A stretch of DNA of 64,000 nucleotides from Protopterus annectens (GCF_019279795.1 NC_056733.1:1416414569-1416478568), one strand, 5' to 3'. Counted from the stretch's first letter, positions 12,924-24,590 are shown. Numbers and translations are program-made. The notes: a model not told the origin generated them from the letters alone.

Positions 12924-12926
<3 letters not shown>
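12391..12926. other. no gene recognised
   Basis: AT-rich, no supported feature. Confidence 0.4.

Positions 12927-12978
<52 letters not shown>
12927..12978. repeat. (CA)n microsatellite
   Basis: About 52 bp of CA repeats preceded by degenerate GCACACGCA. Confidence 0.96.
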
Positions 12979-12980
<2 letters not shown>

Positions 12981-13654
12981 TATTTTCTCCATCCATTGTT
13001 CACAGAGGATATTGCTGAAATCCTATATTCCTCTTTGTTTTCTGAGGAAACAGATTAGCAAAAGTGTTATAACTATTGAATGCAAGAGTCAGTCAGAGAG
13101 ACTCCAGCAAAGGCATACACCTGTGCAAATATATTTGCAAACTTATGTTAAACAAGGCATTATGGGAGATATGCAGCTTCCCCTGATAGATAAAAATAGC
13201 TGATCATATTGTCTTTGGATGGACAATAACACTTGCATCTTCAACAAAGCACTCTAGCAAGCAAGCTAGTCTCCATTAGCTTACAGACCCATTTTGACCA
13301 CAATGTGGGCTAAGAATTATAGTATAAGTGGAGAGTCTAATGATGTTCTTTAAGTTTCAGCTTAACAAAAAGCCAATGAAGTGTTTACGTTTGTATTAAG
13401 TACAAAATAAGGAAGAAGAAAAATAGTGAATGTCCCATGCTAGATAGACACAGGATCCCTCCTGAAGGATTCTGGAAAATAAAAGAAACATGCATACAGA
13501 AATACAAACACGTGATACTGCATACATCAGTAGATAGCCTTCCCTTGGCAGTCAGCTCAAATATAACATTTTATGTTGAAGTAAGAATAACAACAAATTA
13601 CATCTTAATTTAAAATGGTATATAGTTTATTAAACCATTGTATTTATAACATAT
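12979..13654. other. no gene recognised
   Basis: A 97-codon frame ends at 13203, but its first third is the CA array and the rest shows no family I know. Confidence 0.35.
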
Positions 13655-14815
13655 AGGTTCATAGGTAAGTATTAGGCAATCATTCTGCAGACCATTATAA
13701 GACTAGCCAAAAAACTCCTATTCATAAGTTACTTTTAGCTTCAAGGAGGACAAGACAAGATAGACGGGGGGGGGGGGGGGGGAGATTTCAGGCTGCCTGT
13801 GCAATTATCTAGGTTGACCTTGAAGGTACTCCTCTACTTAACATGTGGGGAAGTTTTTTCCAAAACTGAGGAATTCATTGTGGTATGAATCTATCACGCC
13901 AATGCATCTTATGAATCTGCTGATGAAGGTTTATTTTATTTAACCAAGTATTTGAGATGCCATTAATCCAGAGAAGGAGATCAAATAGGGTTGGATCTTC
14001 CATGGCTCAAAAGGCTAGGCAAGACTTTCCTTTGACAAAGTCAAACTGATTAGGGTCCAGGAATAAGAGATTTTCAATGTTCAGATTAATAAGTTCTGAG
14101 ATAATGTGCTCCATACCTTTTCATACGAGGCTAGTGAGACTAATGGTTCTGTAGTTGTCAGGATCTTTGGTTGGGCCACCCTTGTGTAATGGCATTACAA
14201 GGACTGTTAGTCAGGCTTCAGGAATGTAAAAAGTGGGGAAGTTTAGATTAAAGAGGTTAAATAGGGGTTCAAAAAGGCCATACTGTGCTAATAATCAGGC
14301 AGGTTCATACATTATCAGGGCCATTGTAATTAAAGGAGGTGACTGATATTGTCAGACCTGTGGAGTAGCTATAACTGTGGGTGGAGTAAAACTTGCACTA
14401 GTTTTGTTTCCTATTATATTAGCTATTTTGTTCTGGTCAGAGTTTAGTATTATTAGACTAGCTCCAGACATTGTTAGGTGTTAGTTCTTAACTTTCTCAC
14501 ATTGTTAAAGAAGAATTTGTAGTTATTTTTTGGTTTTAGTAGCTATTTTAAGTTCATACTCAGCTTTGAGCTTCATAATAGTTCAATTAAGCTCTTTGCT
14601 AGCCTGCTTAAGTGTGCTATTAAGATAAATAGAATGAGACCTTTTATAAGCATTAAGCAGTTTCTTTTTCTTGTTATATAATTTATTTACATGGGTATTC
14701 CACCAAAGAGGTTTGTGTTTAAATCTCTCATTATATTTAACAATGATAGGGACTGCTTTATCAATTCAACTATTTAAGTGGGAGTAGAAGTCAGAGGCAG
14801 TGGTAGCAGCTTCAT
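13655..14815 (-). mobile_element. old CR1 LINE, 3' half (RT region)
   Basis: The 3' tail (ATAGGTTCATAGGTAAG, minus-sense CCTATGAA repeats) starts at 13655. Reading leftwards from 14815, DNA-level matches to the other CR1 copies include the WW(T/N)-P block near 14.7 kb, the LDP-QF-FVKGKS block near 14.05 kb and the GNYR-ISLTSL region near 14.15 kb, but many stops interrupt any frame. Part of the RT between the QF-FVKG block and the tail is deleted. I read this as the 3' half of one old CR1 whose 5' half lies at 16554-18890, split by a later CR1 insertion. Confidence 0.65.
13766..13782. repeat. poly(G) tract
   Basis: Seventeen consecutive G residues (C on the element strand) inside the old CR1. 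Such tracts are unstable and prone to sequencing error. Confidence 0.95.
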
Positions 14816-15272
14816 AAGTTCATAGGTTCATAGTTGTGTCCTAAGCTAACAACCACAAGAAACTTCTGAAGCCTAATAATGCATTTCAGATCTCTTAACG
14901 GTTCTGGTACCCTTGATAAGTGTAAGCAGGGGCTTGGCAAATGAAACATTTCCAAGCTGCTTGGGAGATGAACCATTTACAAACTGTGTCCATTAGATAC
15001 ATAGGTACCAAACCAAGGATGAATTTCCTGTTTCCCATCCAGTTGCCAAGTTATACTTGAATTGGGTTAGGAAGGAGCTCTGCTTCACATGGATTGGGAA
15101 CCTGTTCCAGAAAAGGGGTACTCTCAGGGAGGCAAACCTGTCTCTCTGATAGGTTCTATTTATATCACAGGCAAGGTTTAAGTCTTTAGAACCAGTAATT
15201 CTAGTGCTGTTTGTTCTTTGGATATGCAGGAGTTCCATCAGGATGGGGTCGGACGATGCCCTGTATACCAGG
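14816..15272 (-). mobile_element. CR1 LINE subfamily B, 3' part, interrupted by a solo LTR
   Basis: The tail TTCATAAGTTCATAGG begins at 14816. The 81-codon frame at 14993-15238 matches the C-terminal CR1 block (RITGSKDLNLACDINRTY) also found at 21.9-22.4 kb. The coding sequence breaks at 15272 and resumes at 16501 with the very next CR1 sequence, judged by the uninterrupted copy near 22.13-22.16 kb. It is 5'-truncated at about 16553. Confidence 0.8.
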
Positions 15273-16495
15273 TGTGATGATGTGGGGTGCTGCCATCTGT
15301 GCTAGGGAGAGTGGGGAAATGCATGTGTAACATATGCCAGTGTGGTTGGCTAGGGTTCTGTGGATGGTTTTGGATCATTTGACTGTCACACTGACTTGTG
15401 CAGATCCTTGTGTTAAAAATGTATCAACAATGATATTGTGACTGATAGGATGTATATGTTTGAATGGAGGGTTCGGGGGTGCGTGGAAGTTTTTGAAATT
15501 GTTCTGTAGATTTGAATGCTATAGTAGATCTTGGCAAAGCTCTGAGTGTGTATTGTAGTCAGGTGATCAAATGTGATGTCATTCTATAACCAGCACTGAG
15601 AGAATGGAACTCACACAGCAACTTGTTTTGTTTTCTTTAGAACCTGATATAAAGATCTATTACAGTTTTCACAGTTAGTCAGTTCAGTTCAGTTTTAGTT
15701 GAAAGCTCATCAACTTGCCTTGTGGAAGTAAGCTTCTCAACATCTTATCTTGCCTTGCTGTATTAATTAAGTTAGCTAGAGAACAAATACAGTGAGATTA
15801 GTTAAGTATTGTTTTTCTGCATCTGTTTGAATCTGTCCAACTGTGTTATTTTTATTTCTTCTGTGATTAAAACTCTGGTGTATTGTACTTAGATATTTTG
15901 TATTCTTATGTTTTCTATTTTATTATTTATTATTAAATATTTCATACCTTTCATTGTGGTTGGTCTTTTAGAGAGTACTTTTAACATCTTGAGAGTACTT
16001 GTGCTTGTTTTACTGACACTGTGGCCACTCCAAAAAGCCTTGCTGCTTTGGTTACACTCTACCATTTATATTAGTATTGATTTTACTCAGTATAATGGGA
16101 TACCCTTAAAAAAGCCTGGGAGTAATTGGCTGGTGGCAATGTGGTTACCTTATAGTCTATGCAGAAGGGGTACAGCTAGTAAATCTGTACCAGCCTTTGT
16201 CAAGAGTGTGTGTGTGAAAATCAAATGCCCAGGTATGGGTGTATCAGCTACTTGGAACTGGGACACAGTGCTCCAAAGGGAGTCTAGTTTGAGATCTGGA
16301 GAGACATAGAGTCTATTCCCAGGTCTGGACCATGTTTCCTGTGTGCTCTTTGTGAAAACTGTGCTTAATGCAGAGAACTGTATCTGAAAAATACTGTGTA
16401 AATCCATTCCTGTTCTTAGTGGCCATCTCTCACCAGTGTCAGTGGTGAGGACTGAGGCACCTTGAGTACTGGCTCAGGCTAGAAAGTCTGTCACA
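15273..16495 (+). mobile_element. solo LTR (1.22 kb) with 5-bp target duplication
   Basis: Begins TGTGATGATG and ends GTCTGTCACA, so it has TG...CA termini and a TGTGA/TCACA terminal inverted repeat. It is flanked by CCAGG at 15268-15272 and again at 16496-16500. The CR1 sequence on both sides is contiguous in a related copy, so the insertion boundaries are exact. It contains no gag or pol. A solo LTR is the usual product of recombination between the two LTRs of a provirus-like element. A TATTATTAAATA signal near 15.93 kb may serve polyadenylation. Orientation (+) is inferred from TG...CA and that signal and is not certain. Confidence 0.8.
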
Positions 16496-16553
16496 CCAGG
16501 CATAGATCTCCCCTCAACAGCCTATAGCAGACAGACTACAGGGATAGGGCCTT
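16496..16553 (-). mobile_element. CR1 subfamily B, 5' remainder beyond the solo LTR
   Basis: Continues the copy at 14816-15272 after the CCAGG duplication. It matches the RLLKGERCLAYRA-encoding segment near 22.15-22.2 kb, then stops matching at about 16553, the 5' truncation point. Confidence 0.7.
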
Positions 16554-16859
16554 CAGCTGTTAGCAATGGGATTCTTCGGAGGAGGTTTACAACAGCTTTT
16601 AAGTTATCATGTAGCTGAAGGTTTGCTTTTGAGATGCCCCTAAACACAGTGCTATTTACAGAGGAAGTGCCATCAGTTTTTAAGGAAAAGGTGTCTAAAT
16701 TATAGTCTGATTTAGCATGATGATAATGCTTAAGAAGATGTGAAAGAAGTGACCATAGGGTTGCCGCCTTTTTAAATCTCTAAAGTGGGACATTTTCTTG
16801 AAGAAATGAGATTCAGCAGGAAAAGCCATACCACAACAAGTGCAAAGGAAGAAACTTCA

Positions 16860-16872
16860 CTTTTTTGACAAT
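16860..16872. repeat. SINE target-site duplication, left copy
   Basis: CTTTTTTGACAAT, identical over 13 bp to 17156-17168. Confidence 0.9.
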
Positions 16873-17155
16873 GTTGTTGTTGTTTGTCTTTTGGCTTTTC
16901 CCGGTTAGGGGTCGCCACAGCGGAACTCCGGTCCGCTAATGATTGGCAGTAGATTTTCACGAACGCCGAGGTGCCAGCTCGATGTCCAACCTTCAATGAA
17001 GACAGGCCCATTTACGCATGTCTTTTGAATGCCCATCCAACTGCAGGGAGGACATGCAGACCACACAGAAGGCACTCCCCACACTTCAGCCAAGAATCGA
17101 ACGGGAGAACCTCTTGCTGTCAGGCAACAACGTTACCGCTGCACCACCGCGGATT
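16873..17155 (-). mobile_element. tRNA-derived SINE, full length, perfect 13-bp TSD
   Basis: On the minus strand it opens with a tRNA-like head: GGTGGTGCAGCGGTAA (A-box-like), and near 17094-17102 GTTCGATTC, which matches the pol III B box. A body follows with GTGTGG-TCTGCATG, and a 3' domain CGCTGTGGCGACCCCTAA-GGGAAAAGCC followed by a CAA-repeat tail at 16873-16890. This head and tail combination is widespread in fish and other aquatic vertebrate SINEs. It would be transcribed by RNA polymerase III and moved by a partner LINE. Identical 13-bp duplications (16860-16872, 17156-17168) show recent insertion into the TIR element. Confidence 0.85.
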
Positions 17156-17168
17156 CTTTTTTGACAAT
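17156..17168. repeat. SINE target-site duplication, right copy
   Basis: CTTTTTTGACAAT, partner of 16860-16872. Confidence 0.9.
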
Positions 17169-18890
17169 ATAAATGCTTATTATTGTACCACTTCAGCTGG
17201 TTATGCTGTTTTCATAAAATGTTTATTTTTTTCAGATAAAAAATAATTGTTTCACGCAACTATTAAAGATAACATGAAAATATTTTTTGTCCTAAAACCT
17301 CATATTTTCCAATTTTCAGATTTTTTTGCAGGACACAAATGCCCAAATAGGAATTGTTCTGCACAAACAGGGACAGGTGGTAACCCTAAGGAAATATTTG
17401 TGAGGACTAGTTCAAGGATGTTTGGACCTCTAGTAGCATGGTTAACTATTTGTGAAAGAGAGATGGCATTTATAATGTTAAGGAAACGTAGGGCATACTG
17501 ACCATTTGAAGTGTAGGTCAGCCAGTTTATTGATGGATAGATGAAGTCCCCTCATAGAAAAGTCTTGGGTGTAATGGGAATTTCAGCTAATGCATTAAAA
17601 ATACTATCATACTCAGAAGGGGACATAGAGGGTGTTCTATACCTAACTATGAAGTGATAATTTGCCTATTTGCCTTGTTTATGGTGATTACGATGTCTAG
17701 GAGTTCAAATGTGGTAGCCAAAGGAATCTCTCATAATATCATGGTATCCTTGACAAATGATGATACTCCCCCACAATTACCAGTAGTTCTAAAGACGTAA
17801 TAGGTGTTATACCCATGAAGAGAAGGAGTGCCTTCATTAATCCAAAACCATGTTCCTTTAACTACTTGTATATTAATGTGTTCAAGTTGCAGAGGAGCAG
17901 CATGTTTGGGTATTTTTTATTAGGATTTTGGGCACTGAAACTGAGCCACATTAATGTGTTCCAAATTAGAATTTACTAGGTTAGAGTGTCCACAGATGGA
18001 CTCTGCCTAAAAAAAAAGCCGTATGGGAGCAGCACCATAAAAGCTCTGGCAGAACAGGAATGCTTGTCAACCATCTCATCCTAAGTTGACACATAATGGA
18101 TCTCTGCAGAATGATACGAACTACATAGCCAATTATTAAAGCCGATTATCTAGTCTTTGAATCCAAGCATTATTTGGAGTGATGGCAAAATACCACATAA
18201 GACCGGTGCCTTTCCTGCCTCAGAACCATACACAGCAAGCTCTATTATATCATTCTGCATGTCCGTATGGCTAGACCGTTTAAGGTCATTCACCCCTACG
18301 AGGACCACTATTGGATTCTAAGCATATTTGTCAGGATGAAGGGATCTAAGAGCCCTTATTAGATGCCAGATCCTGGCTGCAGAAAGACAGCTTCACCCTA
18401 TTCTTCTCCAACCTGGTGAGGGTGGTATCCACATAACTTACAGCAGAGTCACCTGTTTACTAAAACACTACGATAGTTTCATGCGGCCTCAGTGGGCCAT
18501 AAGGGCTTGGAGTCTGCACCCTTGAAACTCTTAGATGTATGTGCCCTAGGTGTAGGTGTGAAGGGTGAAGGTAGGTGTATTTCTACATATACTAATGTCT
18601 GAGGTTTCTTAGTCTTTATCCTGTCAGACCAAGGCAGTGTTCTCTTACTAAGCTCAGCATAAGTTGATTTAGTGGAAGTGCTCTGTTCTGTATGTGTATA
18701 TGTGTTTTGCTTACTGAATGTGTTCTGAGGTTAAAAGGTAGCCTCCAAGTTAAATAAATACTTACACCTCTCACATACTGAAACATTTTGAGGTAGCAAT
18801 AACTAGTTTTTCATAAACATGAGGCAGTTACTACACTGTCACAAAATACCTAGTGCTATCAGGCTGGCCACAAAAGGAGAAACATAATTT

Positions 18891-19950
18891 TTTAAATAGG
18901 ACTATAATAAATGTTGTTATCACAATGATTTCTTGCATTCATTTTCAGTTTTTCACTTTTCTGATCTAACATTTAACTTCTGATTCCACAGTTTCCTGCT
19001 CTAGCCATTGTTATCACCATTCTAAACCCCCTAATAATTCCTCCTGGATGATGCGACTCCAGGCTATTAAATGTGACCTGAGGCAGTACATGGTGTTCCT
19101 TCCTACATTCCTATACTCCATATGTCACTTGTGTAATACTGGAAAGTGACCTCAGATCTCATGTGCTTCTGTGCATGAATAAGTCAGTATGGCATGAAGC
19201 TAAATTGGTAGGTATATGCTGCACATGTTCTGCCTCAGGCTCTTGTCTCTGCAAGTGCAGTTACAACATGCCTTCTCCTGAATGAAGGAATGAATGGGCT
19301 TTGATCATTTAATCTCACCATTCTTTGTTGGCCAATTTGTGCTTGTTTGTCAAATCACAACTGAAGTGAAAATGCTGTACCACACAAGTGCAGTGATAAT
19401 GCTGCATTTTATGCTATTTTCACAAATGTATTTTACCATTCATGGCACAGTGTGGTATATTCAGGAGCTATTTCCAGCCTTTCAATAGGATTTGATTTAT
19501 TTTTTATTTTTCAACCTATTGCAGATTAAAATGACAGTACACCTTCCAAAAATAATAAAGTTCATTGTTACTTGTGCTTAATTGCTCTATTAAGATATTG
19601 CTCTTAACCATTTTAAAGCAGTGTTCTTAAAGTTTCTATCGATTTTCCTGTATATAACAATAGTATATACCAGTGGTTACATGCACCATATTAGCTGTAC
19701 TACTGTTAACAAAACTTGCATTTTTATATATTTTACCAGTGCCTTGATATACTAAATGGTCAGTATATTACATATATTGTAATTTCTCAAACTGTTTATC
19801 ACAATGTGCCCTTTCTTTGGGTTAGCATTACATAGCCCTGCATGAATACAGTTACTAATGAGCAGTAATACTTTTACTTCAGTGTTAGGCTTCATTTTAA
19901 CTTCTGTTTTACTGCTTGGAAAATGATGTTTCCACTTAATAATAATTTAA
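18891..19950. other. no gene recognised
   Basis: AT-rich sequence. A 64-codon hydrophobic frame at 19294-19488 has no recognisable family and I do not call it a gene. Confidence 0.4.
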
Positions 19951-20092
19951 GCAATAACCCATGCCTGGGTGTGGGTAATGCTGGATTTACCCACAGTTGG
20001 TGTGGTTTGGTCACGAGGATGAAGCCCGAGTGTCCAAACAAAGACAACCGTGGGTAAATCCAGCATTACCCACACTCAAAGTGGGTTATTGT
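19951..20092. repeat. long inverted repeat (GTGGGTAAATCCAGC arms)
   Basis: GTGTGGGTAATGCTGGATTT... at 19969-19994 is the exact reverse complement of 20050-20075, with an outer CAATAACCCA / TGGGTTATTG pair at 19952 and 20082. The ~55-bp spacer contains TCACGAGGATGAAGC. It looks like a small foldback element adjoining the MITE at 20.09 kb. Confidence 0.75.
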
Positions 20093-20653
20093 TATTATAC
20101 AATGACATTATTTAAGAAAAAAAATACTTTTCTTAAATAATGGCATTGTATAACACTGCTGTGCTGCCCTTCCACAGCTGTTTGGTATTCTGCGGCAGTT
20201 TCTGATGTACTGCGCATGCATATGCTTATGCAGTACATCAGAGCTGTGGGTGGAAGCAATGGAGAAAGCAAGATCTCTGTTGCTTTTTACAAAGTGTCTC
20301 GCTATGTTAAAGGAGTTTAACATAGCAAGACAGCTTTAAAAAAAGCAATGGAGAATCTCCGTTGCTTTTTTTAAAGCTGTCTCACTATGTTAAACCCATT
20401 TAACATAGCGAGACAGCTTTAAAAAAAGCAACGGAGAAAGGAAGATCTCCTTTAACATAGCGAGACAGTTTCTAAAAAGCAATGGAGATCTTGCATTCTC
20501 CGTTGCTGTAAAAAAAAAAAAAGACATACTACTGGAAAAAGTCTGGGCGATGGGACCTATTTCCATTAGTATAAGTCTGATTTACAACGTGCATGCTGAC
20601 CAATCAGCCTGCCCATTTTGGAATACTAATGGGGGGATCATTGTATAATAATC
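20087..20653. mobile_element. MITE-like element built of stacked palindromes
   Basis: The outer inverted repeat TTATTATACAATGA near 20093-20106 pairs with TCATTGTATAATAA at its right end near 20638-20651. Inside are several hairpins: 20095-20120 with 20128-20153 (one mismatch); TGATGTACTGC...GCAGTACATCA near 20200; and repeated TTTAACATAGCGAGACAGC units alternating in orientation between 20280 and 20480, separated by GCAA(C/T)GGAGA blocks and their complements. Non-coding. The outer boundaries are inferred from the 14-bp inverted repeat. Confidence 0.6.
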
Positions 20654-21110
20654 ATTTAAAGTATGGTGAAGTTCGGAATTTCTGTGTGCATAATTTGTGA
20701 TAACCATTGGTGGACTTCTATATGTGTAGCCCCCCCCCCCCCTTGAAATATGTTAATCTGTGCTTCCACCAATTTCTGATAATGCATCTTTAAAGGTTTA
20801 ACTGTACTGGGGGCTTCTGTATTCTCTCTATGAATATCTTCTGTAACTCTGTTATGGTCAACTAGCAGTTAGCATAGAAGAAAAACACTCTGAAGTGTTA
20901 AAGAGCTGCTTCTTGTAGTTAAAGAGTACGGGGTTTAATTCTTTCCACCTCAATTTGTCTAGTGTGTGACTCTGAGGGCATCACTTATTCAGAACTTACT
21001 CCTGGGTCATAGTTAACATGTTTTGGACAACAAGTATCAAAATGTGAATAAGCAATCTTGTCAATACCTAAAAGTAAATAATGTGGGAAGAAATAGCCAG
21101 GGAATTGTTA
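20654..21110. other. no gene recognised
   Basis: Contains a C14 tract near 20731-20744; otherwise unassigned. Confidence 0.4.
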
Positions 21111-21177
21111 TGGCTAGGCTTGTATAGGCCCTAGGGCTGATAGCCTAGTACCAACCTATGAACCTATGAACCTATGA
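21111..21177 (+). mobile_element. CR1 3' terminal stub
   Basis: GGCTAGGCTTGTATAGGCCC followed by CCTAGTACCAACCTATGAA and three CCTATGAA-type octamers. This is the extreme 3' end of the CR1 family of this window on the plus strand, truncated to ~67 bp. Confidence 0.85.
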
Positions 21178-21694
21178 GCCACAGTATCAGACCAATCACT
21201 CTATCAGGAATTAGCAACCTCCAGATAAATTTTGTCTAAACCTGTCCTAGATAAATATTGCCTAAACCTGTAGACAAAACATTTTGTCAATTTGTTTAGG
21301 AAAAAGGCATAGTCACTTGTACATTTTGCAGGTCCTCTGTAAATGATAGATATGTAGCCACAAACACACACACACATGTCCACACACCTACACATTTATA
21401 GAACAATTTTATGCATTCCATTAAACTTTTGCTTTTGTCAAAACATAAATTATCTGCAGGTTTATTTGATAAACAATGTGAGTATGATACAGCAAGAACA
21501 GTGAACAGCAGAGTTAAAAAAAACTTTCTCCATAAAACATTTGTGTTATTGTTTATTTTTAGACAGATGTGCATTTTGATGTATTTGTTTCACTAGAATA
21601 TTAGAATCTGTTCCAAAAAATACACACATAAAACATTACTTAGTTTGTACCTCTCACATATATCTGCATCACCTTTATACTTGTCCAAAAACAT
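21178..21694. other. no gene recognised
   Basis: Short CA run near 21363. Frames on both strands show no known family. Confidence 0.35.
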
Positions 21695-23460
21695 CATAGG
21701 TTTATAGGTGTTTACTAGACTAATGACCAAAAAGGCCCCTTTAAGCCGAGATATGCATCCCAAATCTCTGACAAGTTCTGATACCCTTGATAAGTGTAAG
21801 TAGGGGCTTGGGAGATGAAGCATTTACAGGCAGGGGCCTGGGAGATAAACCATTTTCAGGTTACCTGTGTCCATTAAAGATCTAGGTGCCAAGCCAGGGA
21901 TGAATTTCCTGTTCCCCATTCAATTGTCCAAGTTACCCTTGAATTGGGTTAGGGAGGAACTCTGATTCACATGGATGGGGAGCTTGTTCCAGAGAAGGGC
22001 TAGTCTCTGGGATACATATCTGTCTCTTATGCAGGTCCTATTTATATCACAGGCAAGGTTTAAGTCTTCAGAATGGGTAATTCTGGTGCTGTTTGTTTTG
22101 TGGATATGCAGGGGGGGTTCCATCAGAGTGGGGTCGGCCCTGTATGCCAGACATCGCTCTCCCTTCAACAGCCTGTAGGAGACAGAATACAGGGATAGGG
22201 CTTTGAGACAGTCTGCATAGGACATTATAATTATGCCTTGTATTCTTTTAGTGAGGAACCTCTGTGGACATTCCATTTGTTGGATAGGACTGGTTAGGTT
22301 ACATACCAAAGGGAGCATTGCACACAATGATAGGTGTGATGAATGCCAAATACAGTGAAACAATGACTTCCTTGGACCTAGATGCCATACCTTTGTTTAT
22401 AAGTTGTGCAACATAGAATGATTTCCTCACTACTGTAGACCATGATGGTCAAAGGCTAGATTACTGTCTATGTGTGTCCCTAAGTCCCTGACTACTGGGT
22501 AAACTCTAAGGGGTGCATCATCAATATGATAGTTACCAGAGATTGATGACTTCTGAAGGACATTATTATGCATTTCTTGGCATTTAGTTTTAGTCTGCGA
22601 CTCTGACACCAGTGGTTTGTCTGTGTCAACCCTTCCTAGAGAACATTTGTGTCATTGTGGGACTCAATGCCAGCTTCTAATTTGCAGTCATCTGCAAATT
22701 TAGCCAACCAGAGATGACTGACATTGGCCTTGACTTCAGAGAAGAAAATGCCAAAAAGGAGTGGTCCCAGGCCCAATCCCTGAGGGACTCCACTTGTGAC
22801 TGGTCTCTTTGCAGAGGTGGATTCCCTCATTGTAACTTCCTGGGTTCTGTCTGTGAGCCAGTTTGCTATCTACTGGGTAACATAAGTGTTTGTACCTAAC
22901 CTCTTGAGTTTGTCAACAATGCCCAATTGGAGTATTGTGTTAAATGCCTTGGCCAGATCAAGGTAGGCAGTGTGAATGAATTTGCCCTCATCCATTGCTT
23001 TGGTGACATTCTCAAAGAAGTCCACCAGGTTGAGTAGGCATGACCTACCCTTGACAAAACCAAACTGGGTCGGATCCAGTGTCTGGTGGTTTACTATATC
23101 ATTATTGATCATTTCCATGATACTTTTTTCCATGCCTTTGCATATAAGACTAGTAGGACTTATGGGTCTATAGTTTCCAGACAATGTAGATGGCCCATCT
23201 TTGTGCAGACGGATGACTGTTGCTGTTTTTCAGTCATGAGGCATGAAGCCTGTATGGAGGCTACAGTTAACAGTGATTCCAGAGGGCTTGATAAGTCATG
23301 TTTCATGCTATTTAGAAGGCATCCTGGGATATTGTCTGGACCCATTGATGCAGTATTCTTGGCCTTAGAAACAGCATTAAGAACCTGTTCTCTAGTGATA
23401 ACAGGAAGAGTTATATTTGATGACATTTCCTGAGGGAAGGTTGAGGGGGAGAAAGGGGTA
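21695..23460 (-). mobile_element. CR1 LINE subfamily B, 5'-truncated
   Basis: The 3' tail is at 21695 (minus-sense CCTATAAACCTATGA). Going 5'-ward: the C-terminal block (21920-22363, NSTRITHSEDLNLACDINRT), the FADDCKLEA motif (RT motif C) with GVPQGLGLGPLLFGI (motif B region, 22636-22830), and GNYRPISPTSLICK...FGFVKGRSCLLNL...AYLDLAKAFNT (motif A region, 22870-23184), and KAKNTASMGPDNIPG near 23.35 kb. Several frameshifts separate these blocks. The element ends near 23460 in the region just upstream of the RT. It is a dead copy. Subfamily B is my name for copies sharing the DLNLACDINRT variant. Confidence 0.85.
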
Positions 23461-24588
23461 AATTGGAGCTGATTTTATCATAATCCTGATCCAGGAATGC
23501 TACTTTCATCTCCATGGATAAATACGGATACAACTTGCAAATAAGGCAGTTATTACCAAACTTTTATTTTTTTATGTTTATAACCTGGCTAACTTAAATT
23601 ATCTAAATGGATATATTTCAGCTATGATTTGGGACAAAGACAGTACAGCAAATAGAATGTATGCGCATACACACGTGCACACTCAGCAGTCATATAGTTA
23701 TATGTATTGTAATATAAAAAATAAAAATGAAAAGTACAGAAAAATATAGATAAATACAATATGGTAATGAGAATTACTACAATTGTATTACTTCAGGGGA
23801 GTATTACCCCAGGAGAATATGAGTAACCACAACAGTGAAGACAGGGTGCATAACTATAATCCCTGTTTATAGTATCAAGGACACCTAAATGAAAAATTGC
23901 AACACAACATGAGTGTATATCAAGTGGGAGAAAACTACTGTGTTATCTTTTTCTAATTAGATAGTCCAAAATGTTGGTATCTGTCATACACTCAGGGCAT
24001 TGATCTGTTGATGGTATCATTCTGTAATCAAAATTAGTAGGCAAAAGGTATATAGTCTAATTATCAATAAGACACCGGATGCTGTTGGAGATGACGTTAA
24101 CAATACAGAACAGAGAGAAGTGGGACTATAAATTAAAGAGAAAGCCCAGCATCAGTGCTTTTAATCTCTTTCTCCTTTAGTTAGGAAAACACCCGCAGTC
24201 TGACTAGGTTTAATGTTTTTTTACATTCTGCAATATAAAACTGCAGTTTACTGATAACCATGATTCTTTCTACCCATTTACTGCTGGAGGTGGAAAAGAC
24301 AGTTTGCAAATCATGCTTTGTTTGCCAAGCAGACTCCAAAGGTTGTAAATGCATCATGAGGAAACAATATAGTCTATTCAAATGTAGTAACATTTGTGCT
24401 CATAACATATGTAATTGCTCACTTTGACAAGGGAAGGGGTAAACAAATATGGTGGCAAATTTCTTATTACAATTTAGTTTCAAGTTAATGCAATGGGTAA
24501 AGGTATGTTTACACACACATGCACACACAAACAAATATGCATACATACACATGTGCATGTAAACGCACAGGCTGATACACACAGGCTG

Positions 24589-24590
<2 letters not shown>
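23461..24590. other. no gene recognised
   Basis: AT-rich; I see no supported feature apart from short A-rich stretches. Confidence 0.4.

Larger units (their letters stand above)
16758..17386. mobile_element. TIR DNA element with TA duplication, containing a SINE
   Basis: The ends are inverted repeats GGGTTGCCGCCT / AGGTGGTAACCC, differing at two positions, flanked on both sides by TA (16756-16757 and 17387-17388), as for Tc1/mariner-type insertions. Minus the internal SINE it is about 330 bp and non-coding, so a MITE. The class is inferred only from the TA and the TIR. Confidence 0.5.
16554..18890 (-). mobile_element. old CR1 LINE, 5' half (EN and ORF1 remnants)
   Basis: Read right to left, decayed ORF1 shows a zinc-finger-like block near 18.8 kb (QCSNCLMF ... 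CERCKY), then an esterase-type GDS block (GDSAVSYVDTTLTRL) near 18.43 kb and VLVGVNDL near 18.28 kb. These match ORF1 of the CR1 at 49.9-50.9 kb. Further left are endonuclease-region remnants near 17.7-17.9 kb (the minus-sense GGVSIF-type segment). A 630-bp TIR element interrupts it at 16758-17386. No frame is intact. With 13655-14815 this forms one nearly full-length but heavily decayed CR1. Confidence 0.65.

Noticed and set aside
11304..15272. LTR copies at 9.9 and 15.3 kb as the two LTRs of one provirus
   Set aside because: The second has its own CCAGG duplication and sits inside a CR1; no gag-pol lies between, only unrelated repeats.
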